Shown here in pieces: positions 26,171-37,826 of a stretch of 64,000 nucleotides of DNA. The notes below the pieces were generated by a model. That model saw only the letters and a list, made by a program, of their open reading frames with translations. It had not been told where the DNA came from and did no database searches. Location: assembly GCF_021018805.1 (NCBI RefSeq), contig NC_086283.1, forward strand, positions 7,329,162 to 7,393,161, written 5' to 3'. Numbering within the stretch: position 1 is the stretch's first letter; each line of letters starts with the position of its first letter. This DNA is from Prinia subflava (lineage: Eukaryota > Chordata > Aves > Passeriformes > Cisticolidae). The position numbers and the translations under genes are program-made.

Positions 26171-29100
26171 ATGAAAGTGATAAAATAAGCTTAAAATGGT
26201 TCTCTGCATTGAAAATATACTGCTGTGAAGATGATCTTGACTACATGATAAATTGATTATATGGGCACAATTTGCCAAAAAATGAACAGGGATCTTCCTC
26301 TGCACTGCTGATGTTCACCTCCTTTCCGAAGTTGCTTAGTCACGTATGCCAGAAGATATTTAGCCCAGGGAATCACAAAAGGGTATTGAAATATGCTTTT
26401 GCAACAGACCAGGTTGTACTCAGTGACAAGAAGCTGCCTCTCGTTTCCTGACATCTCTCTGGGTGCCATGTTGACCTAGGCAAACCAGGCACTCTGGCTC
26501 TATCATACTCAACCAACCTCCGAAAGCAGAGTGGGAACATTTTAAGCAAAATTTATTTGCTGGGTGGTGCTGTTTCTTTCCTTGATTGGGTTATGAAGCA
26601 GCATTTATTTTGAATGGAAAAACAAATTAGTACATTGCCCAAACCCCTCCTTCTCCCTGGGAAGAGAGAAGAAGCTTCTACCCACAAGCTTTATCCCAGA
26701 CTAAGTCTGGAAGTCTCTTGGGGAAGTCCCTTGTTAAAAATATTGGCAGCTACTGCAAAAATGGAATTATAGTTCTGTCTTCCTGAATTTTATATTGTGC
26801 AATCTGGTTTGAAATATGCTGCCTAGAATGGCTGCAAAATACAGGACAGGTATGAGTTACCTGTCTGCTACTGTAAGCCAGACAGTTGCTTATCTGCTCT
26901 ACAAAATGGGATCAAAAGGTCTTCATTTAAAGATGCTATGAAAGATGGCAGTTCCAGAAAGTGTCTGAAGCTCCCTGAAGTATGACATTTTGCCAGACTG
27001 TGGCTGGGCTTTGAAAAAAGACCCTGGATGTTTGTCTCTCAGAAGGTCTTTTCACAATGATCAGTCTCATACTTGAACACAAACAAAGAGGGCAGGCACA
27101 GGAAGGAGACTTGCTTGAGCTCAGGATTCCCCAGTAGCTGGAACTTCAGTATTATTTTCATTCTGTCTGAATTGTATACTGTAATTGTACTGAGATTGCA
27201 GATGACAAATTAACTTATATTTGCTGCTATTTATAGGTATTTGTTTGGATTCAGGGTGTGATTTTTCTTTTTGTACATAGGGATGTGTCAAGCATGTGTG
27301 AACTTTTCATTTCATAAGATTAACATTAGAGCAATACACCTGAAAGATGACATAGCCTGCAGCCCATTGCCTGCAAGGAGAGACTTCTAGAAAGCCATGT
27401 CTGTATTATGTGTAGAACATGGCATGAGGTTCACATAAAATGCATCCTTAACAATACTGCCAAGACATATTTGGAATGAACAGGGCAGAGAGTTCAAAGC
27501 CAGCTTGCTCTCCAGCATCACTCAAGGAGAATGTCCTTCTGTTTATATTTGTACATGAGAGATACCGAAACCAGATAGTGTCTGCACCTGGCTTGCTTCT
27601 GACTTTCCCAAGTGACTTCCCACATGACTCACCTGGGTGGAGGATGGCAAGCAAACCACCAGTGAGATCCTTGTAAGCAGGCACAACAACAAACAGCAAC
27701 CTTTTTACTGTTGTGCATGAAAGGCAACGCACCCACAACTTTTACCTTGAAGAACTGAAACAGGAAGACATTTGACTTTGTTTAGCCTTTCACAGGCAAA
27801 GAAAGTATGCTCCCAGCTCAGGCCAGGCCTGGGGCCTTCCTGGAACCTCTTTGAAGAAGAGGTGGGTGAGTAGAGTACCTAGGTAAACTCATACATTGAG
27901 TCCCAAAGTGAAAGCCATACCTGGCAGAGGGCCTTGGAGCAGGCAGCCCCAGATCAGAAGCCAAGCATTATTCCTGTTCAGGATGGAGTTTTAAAAAAAG
28001 CCCTTAGCAAGTTACCCTATATGCATCTGCTATTTATGCACCTACACATACACACATAAGAACAGCCATAAACATCTGACTATGGCTTGACTTTGACAGT
28101 AGCCAACATCATCAGATACTTAAAAAATACTGCAGCTACCTAGCATGTGCAGCTGACAGTTTTCAGGAATATGTACCTAAACTCTGATGTCTAGGAACAC
28201 AACTAGCTAAACACTGACTTCAGGAGACAATCATACATTTCATTTGTCACATTTCTCAGTCACTCCTCCAGCCTAGGACATGTGATGCAGAAGACCAAGA
28301 AGTTGCAGCAACAAGGACTATACAGAGCGCAAGCAAAAGACATCCTTGTGGTTGGTGTAAATGGGCACAGAGTGGCTTTGAGATAAAAAAAAGAAAAAGA
28401 TGTGACAAAAAGCTCACTGTTTTCCATTACCTTCCAAATATATACACATCCTATACTAGCTGTAACTTAGTGAAATAAGCACTAATATTTTTTTAAATAC
28501 TCCTCTCTCTGTACTTTGAATAACAATTTAATTCAGTAGCTTAGGTACTGCTAGTAAATGAATGTTGCTGAACTCCTGGACACCTGCATCTGTCTAAGCA
28601 AACAAGAGTGTAGATAGGCATAGACATATCTATAGTATAGATATAGAAAAATAAAGACAAACTGTTATTTTCCATGTTATCAAGAAAACATTTGATTCAA
28701 ATTTTGACGGAAGCTCAGTTTGGCTTTGCTTTTTCAACATGCCGGTGATAATGGGGGCTTCCTGAAATAGTGGCAACAATACTTCTTGTAAACAGAGACA
28801 TATATTTTTCCTTGTAGGAACTGCCCTGCTTACTGTCTTAGAAGCTGATGACAGCTTTGTATTATATACTTATGCTACAGCAGAGTATTCTGACCTCAGC
28901 TGGGCCCTTTGAGCTTAATACCCCAGAGAAAAAGCAAATTATATTTTCTGTCTGCCAGAAACATCTCAGTAAGATCCAGCCATACCTGCTTCTGAGATAA
29001 GGGAAGTGTGCAAGATATCACAGGATCTCCTGCTTCTCACAAGTTGTATGTGCAGTTTCTACAGATAAATTGCAGTAACTCTCCAACAGGTGAGAGAACA

Positions 29101-29194
29101 GTGTGGGTCACATGAACAACAACAACTGCTCCCTTTCCCAAAAGCCCCAGTGCACACCTGTGGCTGTGTGGATTTTTGTGGTCCATTCATAGAT
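26171..29194. other. Noncoding DNA, nothing recognised
   Basis: No domain, RNA gene or repeat family was recognised. The minus-strand frame at 27448-27738 contains two weakly similar LSCT-centred segments; the similarity is too slight to support a repeat protein. An A-rich run occurs at 28385-28399. Confidence 0.55.
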
Positions 29195-29562
29195 TTGTTC
29201 AGCCTGGAAAAGAGAAAGTTTAGGGGTGACCTAATTGCAACATTCCTGAAGGGAGCCTGTAAGAAAAATAAAGAGGAATGTTTTAAAGTGGCATGTGGTA
29301 TCAGGGCAAGGGGGAATGGCTTCAGACTGAAAGAGGGTAGGTTTAGATTATGTAGCTAAAAATTCTTCACTCTGAAATATGTGAGACACTGGAACAGGTT
29401 GCCCAGAGAAGTTGTGGATGTCCCATCCCTGGGAATGTTCAAGGCTAGGCTGAATGGAGCTCTGAGTGACCTGGTCTAGTGAAAGACCCATGGCAGCAGA
29501 GTTGGAACTAAATTATCCTAAAGGTTCCTTCCAACCCAATCCATTCCATGATTTTATGATAT
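29195..29562 (+). mobile_element. CR1 LINE, 3' fragment with ORF2 tail
   Basis: It starts at a TTCAGCCTGG segment and runs to the CR1 end TTCCTTCCAACCCA and octamer-like ATTTTATGAT. The first part still encodes the typical end of CR1 ORF2 (reverse transcriptase C-terminal region): FSLEKRKFRGDLI, then GNGFRLKEGRFRL. The landmark CACTGGAACAGGTTGCCCAG lies at about 29386. The copy is 5'-truncated to under 400 bases and has a small deletion after the GCAACATTCC segment at about 29245. Divergence is modest, so this is one of the younger CR1 copies here. Confidence 0.95.
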
Positions 29563-29858
29563 GTCATGGCACAAAAGCTGTAATTTGGATTCCTAGTCTT
29601 AGACAACAAGACTGACAAGATCAGAGTTCTATGCCATGGCAGAGGGATGGAAGAAAAATAAATCATTTCAGTATAGCCTGACAGTACACTTTGTCTACAT
29701 GGATGAGTATAAATCCAGATAACAGCAGGAGGGAGCTTAACCCATCACCAAACTGTTATGAAAGAGCAAGCTCATTTCTTCCCACTATCTTGTCTAATAT
29801 TTTATTATTTGCTCATATCAGGGCTATTCACATGTCTTTCCAGGTTGGTAGAATAAGA

Positions 29859-29873
29859 AGAAAAAAAAAAAAA
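29859..29873. repeat. Poly(A) run
   Basis: About thirteen to fifteen consecutive A bases after a GAAG step. No retroelement body is visible upstream. Confidence 0.85.
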
Positions 29874-29887
29874 CCTTCCCACATAAT

Positions 29888-29903
29888 TTTGTTGTTGTTG
29901 TTG
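29888..29903. repeat. (TTG)n microsatellite
   Basis: Five tandem TTG units, 15 bases downstream of the poly(A) run. Confidence 0.85.
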
Positions 29904-32514
29904 ATAAATGAAGAAAGAAAAAAACCTAAGCCCAAAGTTATGAGTCGCCTGAATGCACTTAAGCCAGATGTAGAATTAAGGAACAGGCACCAACATGCAG
30001 TCACGAGAAAATAAAAAGTTGCTTTAGCCTCTCTCAAAATGAATGCTGCAGGGCAGTAGGACTAAGGGGAGTTTAAAAAAAAATTGAATGGGGGAGGGGG
30101 GAGGCTTCCTAACATATAAATCACAGTGTCAAAATCCTTTTATCTTTTGGCGCCCAAATCTCTCATCTGCCTCAGAAAATGCTAAACAAGTCACTAGAAA
30201 TTCTTTGTGAATTTTTAATTGGTGTTTTCACAACCTTATTCTTGATATTTCTAAGAGAAATTAGCAGATGTTCATGAGAGGAATTTTAGAGAGAGAAATC
30301 TCTCAGATAGTGTAGGGGTGAGCCTGAGAAAGAGCTGGATGTTCTCTACCTTAGCACTGGCTCCAGTGAAGCCTTCTAGCTTTTCTCAGCCTTGAATATA
30401 CTCCCCAGGAGTATAAAAAGGTGGGCTTAAATTGCCTGCATTTGTGGGAGTGTTATGTTTTATATATGGAATCTGCAGCCCCTGGTCTCTAGTTTGTATG
30501 TGGCAAGGTCATGTCAAGACAGAAGTTTGACCCTGCTCCCTGGTGCCAACAGGAAACTGTTTTATATTGCTAGAAGACGAAGAACAAAGTGAAAACTTTG
30601 GGTTGTATAGCAAATAGACTGCAAAATTGTTCTGAAAACTTCATTTTCTAGTCTCATCTACTGACTTGACAGAAAGCTCCTTGAAGAGTGGAATGTTAGG
30701 TCTGGTCCTGGAAATGGTTTATTAGATAGCTTATGAATAGATAGACAACAAACACATCTCTTGGTAAGTTCTTCAAAAATTGTGTTTTCTTCAAAAGCCA
30801 CTGAACAAAACTTGACAAGTTTCACACTTCAAAGATGGTCAAAATGTTTTTTTCAAAATTTTTAAAACAGATTTTCCAATTTTCATTGGGCAATGCCATT
30901 TTTATTTAAAGGTTGCCCTATGTAAGAGTAAGAAAGCTAAACAGTCAAAAATTGAAACAAATCTTTTTGTTTGAAGATGAATAAAATTGTCAACATTGAC
31001 TCTAACATGAATTTTCTCATACCTATGTTACACCAATAGAAAGAAAAGAAACCATTTTGTTTGGCCTAACCCAATTTTAAGTCAAAATATCCATTATTGA
31101 CCCAACTTGGCTAAAGGACTAAAACCTCCATTGCTGGAACATGTTGGGGGCAAGAGAAAATTTTAAGGAAAAGGGAGGGTGTGCAATCAGTACATTTTTG
31201 AGGCTGAGGTTTTGAGTACATTTTTGAAGTTCCAAATGTTGTATGGCTGAGCAGAAGTGTGAAAGGAGCCATTAAGCTGTTCACCGTGCTGGAGCCAGGG
31301 CTGGATTACAGTGCCAGAAACTTGGTCATTATCTTACTGTTTCTTCCTCTCTGTTTCCCACTCCTGCATCACAGACTCAAACAGCAAGTTCCTCAGGATA
31401 GCAAGCATTATTTTATTTTGTGACTGGGCAGTATCTGCCTGGTCCATTGCAAAAGCTCTTCAGCACAAATCTGTACCAGCACAGGAAGAACAGTTTTTCT
31501 CAAATGCAATAGTGGTTTTCTTGTTATCCTAAAATAAATATGACTAGTTGATTAAAACAATTTTATCGCCCTTCTCCCAGTGAAAATATGACTTTAAACA
31601 AAAGTAAAATCCTCATTTTCTACAAGACTTTGCAGCATCTAGCTCTTTAAAAGAGGAAGGGGAAGCCCAGGCCTGCAGTACTGAATAAAGACACAATTGA
31701 CCTGAGTCTGGGCTTTTGCTGCAAACATTTTCTAGCATTTCATACGAATTCTGCTCTTAGGAGAGGTGGAACTCCAGGTCCTCAAAAAAATAAGCTGTGG
31801 GGTTGTACAGGTATAAATCAGTTACATAATGGACCTTTCTCATTTGGATTTCTTAGTTCTAACTGGAACCTCTGAAACTATGGATATTTGCAAAGTTTTG
31901 GGCATGGTCAATGAAAATCTAACCAGATTCTGTGATTTTCAACAGGTATATACCACATCTGCACCATCAAACATAGCTGAGAATAATCTGATTCTGAGCA
32001 GTTCGTGTTCCCTAAGTCCATCAGCTTTCTCTCTCCTCATCCCTTACTCTTATCCAAGATCTCCCTTAAAGGGGCAGAAGAAAACAAAAAAATCCATGTG
32101 TTTGTAAAGTTCTTCTTTTTCTTCACACCAGTTTGAGAGAAGCGAAAAAAAGCATCCGGAAATATGAAAGAGCCTTTCTGTTTCTCGCACATCTGTAGCT
32201 TATTAAGGAGACTATCATAACTGAAGACACTCTGACCAAGCAACTCCAGGTTTCCTCTGGTAAGGCATGATGAGACTGAAGTGTCAGAGGCTGACACAAT
32301 GCCAAGGATCACCAGTAAACTTGCAGCAGAGGTAGTAGCAATATGGTGTGAAGAGGGCTCTTCGGTGCAAATAGTCCTGGAGGACTGAGAAACTGCGTAA
32401 GAATTCTAAGTCATTTGAAGAGATTGTGGCATGTTAGAACCCACAGAAAAGTGTTTCTTCAATGCATTATTTATTGCTTTTCTGTATTTATATAATATCC
32501 AGCTTCCTGAGAGT

Positions 32515-32790
32515 AATTTGTTTTGGATTGTGTAACACTGGGCAGAACATCAAACATATGTTAATCAGTGGTAATAAAACACTGCGTTTTATGGTCACCG
32601 AGGTATTAAATATTGCTAATAAATTATAGGGCTAGCATTTCAAATGAGCTATAGTTTGGAGAAGAGCAGTAACACCATGTCTGAGCGCATTAATTGCCAT
32701 TGCCCGACTTCTTAATTACCAAGAGTTTCAAACATGCTTTTAAACCAATATATCACTCTCTGTTATGCTTGCAATGAAATACAGCTGAAA
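32515..32790. promoter_or_regulatory. Candidate homeodomain-rich enhancer
   Basis: A repeat-free AT-rich block with several homeodomain-type cores close together: ATGTTAATCAG near 32558, CATTAATTGCC near 32688-32697 and CTTAATTACC at 32711-32720. It also keeps CpGs (CACCGAGG, GAGCGCAT, GCCCGAC) in a CpG-poor neighbourhood. There is no reading frame of note. This combination is common in enhancers of developmental regulators. No alignment could be made, so function and conservation are inferred. Confidence 0.4.
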
Positions 32791-33915
32791 TTTGAAAAGC
32801 TACAATAGTGCCAAGTATTTTACCCCTTCAAAGCACTCTATGGACATGAGAACACAGTACCTCTGTGAAAGAGTTAATTATTACTATCCCCATTTTATAC
32901 ATGGGAGAAGCAGAAGTGCAGAGAAGTTAAAAGGCCCCACTGAGACCACCCAGCTTGTCAGGATTTGCGTGAAGGGGATATACACACTCTCCAGTCTTAG
33001 AGCACAATGAACAGGCAGTGCTCCCTTTCCGCAGATGACTGTGCAGCAACAGCAATCTACTGGTAGCAGTGGCATCCCTTCCCTATACTATGCTGCTTCT
33101 TGTGGAAGGACTGGAAGAAACAAGAGGCACTAATCTTCTCCTGGAATAACTCACAGAGAGGGAAACTTTACTGCATATGACAGGCTCTCCTGCTTCCTGC
33201 ACATTGCATATTAAAAGCAGCATTTTTGGTGACCTACTGTCCTAACCATTTGCCACAGAATTGCTTTGTCCCACATGTCGTGCCCATCAGTGGAGACACC
33301 GCCACTGCTGTAGTACAAAATGCACAGGGTGCACATGAACACCACAGCACTGGGAGAAGCATAAAGTCGAAAAGGATCTGGCAACTGTTCTGCTGTGGGC
33401 TTTTCTTAAAAAGTGAGCTCATTCCATGTGTCGTGTGGGCAGGTGTGCTGCTAGCAAAGCAATCCAGGTGCTCCAGAATGGGACATTCGCCAAGGTCTCA
33501 AGGCATTACCCTTGAGTGATTACACTAGGTAACAGCCTCCCTAGTGGAATGGTCCTTACTGAAAACTGCATAAGGGTCAGGTTTCAAAGCAAGGGGCTTT
33601 AGGAAGGCAAGAGCTGGGGAAGCCTGATACAACTTTTCAGAAAACATGGCTTATGCTCACCTGAAGAGGACTGGCCAAAAGAGCCACAAACAGACCACCG
33701 ACAATAGCAGCATTTAAGGATGAGCATTACTTGTCCTCTGCCTTCCATTCATCTTGTTTCTAGCACAGTTCCCACTCCAAATGAAAAACAGGAGCCATCC
33801 AGCTCCTGTCACTGTCCATTACATTCTCTTCGAGCATAATCCAAACAACCTAGCCTTGTGCCGAAGTGCCCTCATCTGCAACCCTACCTTAAACCTGCAG
33901 GGCACTTTCACAGGG
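32791..33915. other. Noncoding DNA, nothing recognised
   Basis: Short frames on both strands, none with a known domain or splice context, and no repeat family recognised. Confidence 0.55.
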
Positions 33916-34757
33916 TCACAGAATCATTTAAGTTGGAAAAGACCTCCAAAATCATTGAGTGTAACCTTTGCCTGATCACCATCATGTCAGCTAGACCTAA
34001 GCACTACAGGTCATATGCGGTTGTTTCTTTGGACACATCCAGGGATGGTGATTCCATCATGTCTCTGAACATTCTGTTCCAAAGTTTACAACCTTTTTCA
34101 TGAAGAAATTCCTCCTGCTATCAAACTTGAACCTCCTCTGGTGCAGCTTGATTCCATTTGCTCTCATCCTGCCACCGGTTGCCTGGGAGAGAAGGCCAAC
34201 CCCCAACCAGCGCCGGTCTCCTCTCATGTAGTTGTAGAGAGCAATAAGGCCTCCCCTGAGTCCCTTTTTTTCCAGGCTGAACACCCTCAGCTCCCTTAGC
34301 TCATGTAAATTACTCTAAAGACCCTTCACCCTTCTCTGGGCATGCTCTAGCACCCCAATGTCCTTTTTGTTCTGAGAGGTCCAGAAGTGAATGCAGCATT
34401 TGAGGTGTGGCCTCACCAGTGCTGAAGAACAGGGGAACAAGCCCTGCCCGGCTCCTGTGGACACACTATTGCTGACCCAAGCCAGGATGCCCTTGGCCTT
34501 CTTGGCCACCTGGCACAACTGGCTCATGTTCAGCTGTCAACCAGCACTCCCAGGTCCTTTTCTTCTAGGCACATTTCCAGACATTTCTGTTCCCAGCCTG
34601 TAGCACTGCCTGGGGTTGTTGTGACCAAAGAGCAGGACCCAGCACTTCTGTGTTGAACCTCATACCATTGGCCCATCAATCCACCCTGACCAGATCCCTC
34701 TGCAGAGCCTTCCTACTCTCAAGCAGATCAACACTCCCACACAATTTTGTGTCATTG
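33916..34757 (-). mobile_element. CR1 LINE, 840-bp 3' fragment
   Basis: The element is inverted: its 3' end is at the left, marked by TCACAGAATCAT and AAGTTGGAAAAGACCT. The right end breaks off at the TTTTGTGTCATTG segment. Along the way are the standard CR1 landmarks CTCCTCTGGTGCAGC, TTTTTTTCCAGGCTGAACA, TGAGGTGTGGCCTCACCAG and GATGCCCTTGGCCTTCTTGG. The family normally exceeds 4 kb, so this is a 5'-truncated copy. It keeps long stretches at low divergence. The sequence just right of 34757 may hold a few more decayed bases. Confidence 0.95.
34057..34527 (-). pseudogene. Remnant of CR1 ORF2 (reverse transcriptase C-terminal part)
   Basis: The minus strand reads as the end of the CR1 ORF2 protein. 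The first part (34527 down to 34318) has QVAKKAKGILAW, SALVRPHLKCCIHFW and LEHAQRRVKGL. After an in-frame stop at 34315-34317 the same frame resumes with VFSLEKKGLRGGLIALYNY down to 34060. Both parts share one frame, so only a stop separates them over about 470 bases. The catalytic reverse-transcriptase and endonuclease domains lie upstream and are missing, so the fragment cannot be active. Confidence 0.9.
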
Positions 34758-34904
34758 AGATTTCAGACAGCTGCAGGCTGCTCACCACATATTGTATTTT
34801 GGGGCAAGAGAAAACAAGAAGAGCTACCCTGACTCACCCATAACTCACAGGGGCTACAACCAAACATGTAACATGACAGCAAATCTGCAGGCAGGGAGTG
34901 ACTC

Positions 34905-35560
34905 ATAGAGCCCAGGAGGGCTATGGCTTGCTCAGCATGGCCACATGAGGGTTGGGAGACAGCTCATAAGGGGCCATGTGGCACCACAGGAACCACAGGA
35001 CACGTCTGTCCTGCTGGTCTGCTGCTGCCCCCCTTCCAGCTGCTCCTGCAGCTCTGTTCCCTCCCTTCAAAACACAAAGGGTCACAGAGCCTGCCTCTAC
35101 ATCCAGGTACCTCCCTGCCCACCACACAGTGGGAGAGCGAGCCCTCACCTCTCCCGGGGCTGGGCTCTGGGTCCTGGTGTGGTGCAGGGCCCACCAGCCC
35201 TGGCAGCAAACCTCCTGCTGGTGTGGCAGGGCAAGGAAGAAGGAATAATGAACCCTTGCTGCAGCATGTCTGATGAGGCATGCAGAGCATAAGGACGGGA
35301 TATTTGGCAGCCGGAGCCTGCCTTTCTGCTTTGTGGGCTCTCTGCTGGCTGCCTTGTGCCTCCCAACGTAGGCACTCTGCGTGTGGCGCAGCCCAGGCTG
35401 CCTCGGGGACACCAAGGGGCCAGCTGGGCCTGGCACCCCCTCGCTGGCACTGCCATGGGTCCCTGCGTCCCCACTGCTCCCAGGAGGGCTCTGGTGCCGT
35501 CACAGGGTGACCTGTCAGGGAGTCTGGCCTGGGGTGTGAAGCAAGAGGACACAGCTGAAA
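34905..35560. other. GC-rich, CpG-depleted block
   Basis: About 650 bases with GC far above the surroundings but only about a dozen CpG, so it is not a CpG island. Frames of 90 to 179 codons are open in all three minus-strand frames and several plus-strand ones; this follows from the scarcity of A/T-only stop codons and is not evidence of coding. No frame resembles a known protein. It begins roughly 150 bases after the end of the minus-strand CR1. It may be an old methylated GC-rich insertion, a degenerate minisatellite-like piece, or an exon of an unannotated noncoding RNA. Its identity is unknown. Confidence 0.6.
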
Positions 35561-37065
35561 AAAAACATCTTTACTCCAACAACACAGTCAATTCACTGCC
35601 AAACAAAAGAAAATTATTTAATTTTTCAGGGCAAAAGCAAGATTAAAATTGGGATGAGAAGAAAGACAGAAAAGAAATAATGTAAATCAAAGCACATTCA
35701 GACATTTCACAATTGTACAGTGAGAAAGCATAAAGAGCCTTCACAAACAAGCAGTCACAGATATGTTCCAGCCTCAAAACCAAGGATGACACAGAAATTG
35801 CATTTAAGGAAGAAACATTAAGTTAAATTCAGTGAGGAAAGTTCCCTAAGCCTCCTTCAGAAAATATATGTAAACTCCAAAGATTTTTCCAATTTTTTTA
35901 TTAACCCTCTTATCTTCCGATGCCTTGCAAAGTCTTATTAAAGAAAACTCAACCTAGTACATTGGTTTGTAAACTCTGAGGTTTGTAATACTCCTGACAC
36001 TCGTGATCAATGATATTAATGTTGAAAAACTACATTTTTGCCTCTAAAACACACTTAAAATTATGAATAATTTGCAGTGCATCCTGCCTCTTATCTCCCT
36101 GATCTTTTAATTGTTAACGACCACTGTATACTCTGGCAACCACTTGGAAAAGCCATGCAGGTGTTTCTTGCAAAGCCTTGCTTGAATTCTCTATGCAGTG
36201 AATATGATGTGACCTCAGGTCATACTAATTGGGCTTGGATTCATAATAACAGCAAATTTGAGTGCCTTCTCAGAGGGCTGCAGCCTCAGTTGCACCATGC
36301 AGTGCTAGAAGCACATCTGGTCACAAACAACTTAAAATTGCAGATGAGCAATGCTTTGCTATTCATGTATCCTACCAACATGGGCAAACCTTAAAACCTT
36401 TGGGTAGTTGCTTCTGTCTGGTGGTCTGATGCTTGCTCACTTGTGGCTGCTGGATGTGCTGCCACTGAACTCAAAGAGACTTCATAGGGACAGGATCACA
36501 GTGTGGTAAAGTAACAAGATAAAGTCCTGGTACACTCTGCCCGAATTTCTGCCTGCTGCTGTGCTAACAGTAAGCCCAGTCATAGGAGCAGAAACTGCCC
36601 TGGAAGACCAAATGCATTTGACGGGCCCTCACAGACATGACTGTCCTTGATTATTAAAATCCTGAGCATAATTTTCTCCATAGGCCACTCTAAAACATAT
36701 ACTGATTAAAGCTGCTTATGGAAACTACAAAACACAAGTCCCACTACAGACCTACTACAGAACTATTTCCACATCAAAGCAACCCGATTCTTCCACCAGA
36801 TTTATAAAGTCTCAAGTCTTAACCCTACTGAAAACCGAAATGCCACAAATATTTACTTCTCTGTCCAACACACACCTTGGTTCCTACTTGAGTGTTACAG
36901 GCAACTCCACTTCAGTTGTGCAACAGACAGACACCACTTCCTTTCTGCTCCCTCCCCATGCTCTTCCTTTGGTTCCCTTGGCTCCAGATTCAAGCACAGC
37001 CAGCCACTGCACTTGCTGATAACAGATTGCAAGTTAAACTTCTCTTTTGTTCTGTTTCTCCTGAG
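35561..37065. other. Noncoding DNA, nothing recognised
   Basis: AT-rich sequence; a 105-codon frame at 36077-36394 resembles nothing I know. No repeats of note. Confidence 0.55.
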
Positions 37066-37155
37066 TGGACTAGGAAGAGCCAACAGATTGGGACTTTAAC
37101 AGCATTACTGTTAGTCACATTGCTTCTGATGTTAACTGTGTTGAATAGAAGACAG
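37066..37155 (+). CDS. Possible 90-bp exon encoding a membrane-spanning segment (unrecognised)
   Basis: The stretch is preceded by a long pyrimidine-rich run ending in CTCCTGAG and followed by GACAG/GTAAGT, a near-consensus donor. It is exactly 30 codons long in the open frame, so it could be a symmetric phase-0 exon. It encodes WTRKSQQ, then a hydrophobic run of 19 residues, IGTLTALLLVTLLLMLTVL, then basic NRRQ. That is the usual layout of a single membrane pass with a positive inner flank. I do not recognise the protein, no partner exon was found in the window, and the same frame continues beyond both splice sites. A chance arrangement remains more likely than a real exon. Confidence 0.15.
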
Positions 37156-37767
37156 GTAAGTAGTAAAAGCATTTTGCTTTGTTGCTATGCAAGTCCCCTA
37201 CCAAAAATTGACAGTGCTGTTTTATACAAATTATCATTAACCTACATCCCTCCTCAGCAGCTGGGGAACTGATACTTGGATCAAAATTTGAACTGCCCTG
37301 TAATTCAAAATGTGGTTCAAAATGTTCAAGTCCAGCTTCCTACTCTTCTGCTATCCAAAGAAAGGGAGTTGGGCTTGGGCTTCTCCCCGAATAGCCCTTT
37401 CTCTTGGTTTTACATGGATTCTTTAATTTCTTGAATATTTATCTGGGGTCATTCTGGACATACTTAATGCTGATTTTCCCTCTATCCATTTTTTGTTCCC
37501 TCACTTAAAAACTGAGTGTCCTCTGCTTGTCCAAATCCTTCTGAAGAGCCATGCGTGGAGCTGCTTCATTTCACTCTATAATCCAAGGAGACATAACACA
37601 CCTGTCTATTCGTGTACTTCTTGCAGCCTAAGGTAAGGCTTGCAAATAGCAAGGCTTTAACCAAAAAGACTTAAAAGTGCATACTTCCAAATAGCTATTA
37701 GAGATTTAGTTTGAACCAATCTGGGAAGGGGAATCCCACTTTTGGATTATTTATCACAAGCTGGGAG

Positions 37768-37826
37768 CTGTTCTCAATGATCCTTGTGAGTCCCTTCCAA
37801 CTTGAGATACTCTGTTATGAAATTAT
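37768..37826 (+). mobile_element. CR1 LINE, very short 3' tip
   Basis: The segment CTCAATGATCCTTGTGAG, then TCCCTTCCAACTTGAGATA and a CTGTTATGAAATT tail match the terminal 60 bases of the CR1 subfamilies whose end reads ATGATCCTTGTGGG. Everything upstream is either lost or too diverged to see. Such very short 5' truncations are common for CR1. Confidence 0.75.

Larger units (their letters stand above)
29563..32514. other. Noncoding DNA with simple repeats
   Basis: No gene was recognised. A GTATAAAAAGG TATA-like box near 30411 stands alone without a CpG island or initiator context. AGTACATTTTTGA occurs twice, at 31189-31201 and 31215-31227, a small 26-base-period duplication. The stretch 30140-30260 is AT-rich with possible regulatory sites but no strong case. 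Confidence 0.55.

Noticed and set aside
27448..27738. Two similar LSCT-centred segments in a minus-strand frame
   Set aside because: Similarity is limited to a few residues and the DNA-level match is poor.
30411..30421. TATAAAAAGG box; similar ones near 16922 and 17484
   Set aside because: Such words are common by chance in AT-rich DNA and none has an initiator, CpG island or open frame nearby.
34921..35552. Three overlapping minus-strand frames of 135 to 179 codons
   Set aside because: All three frames being open at once reflects GC-rich composition; no domain or conserved pattern was recognised.
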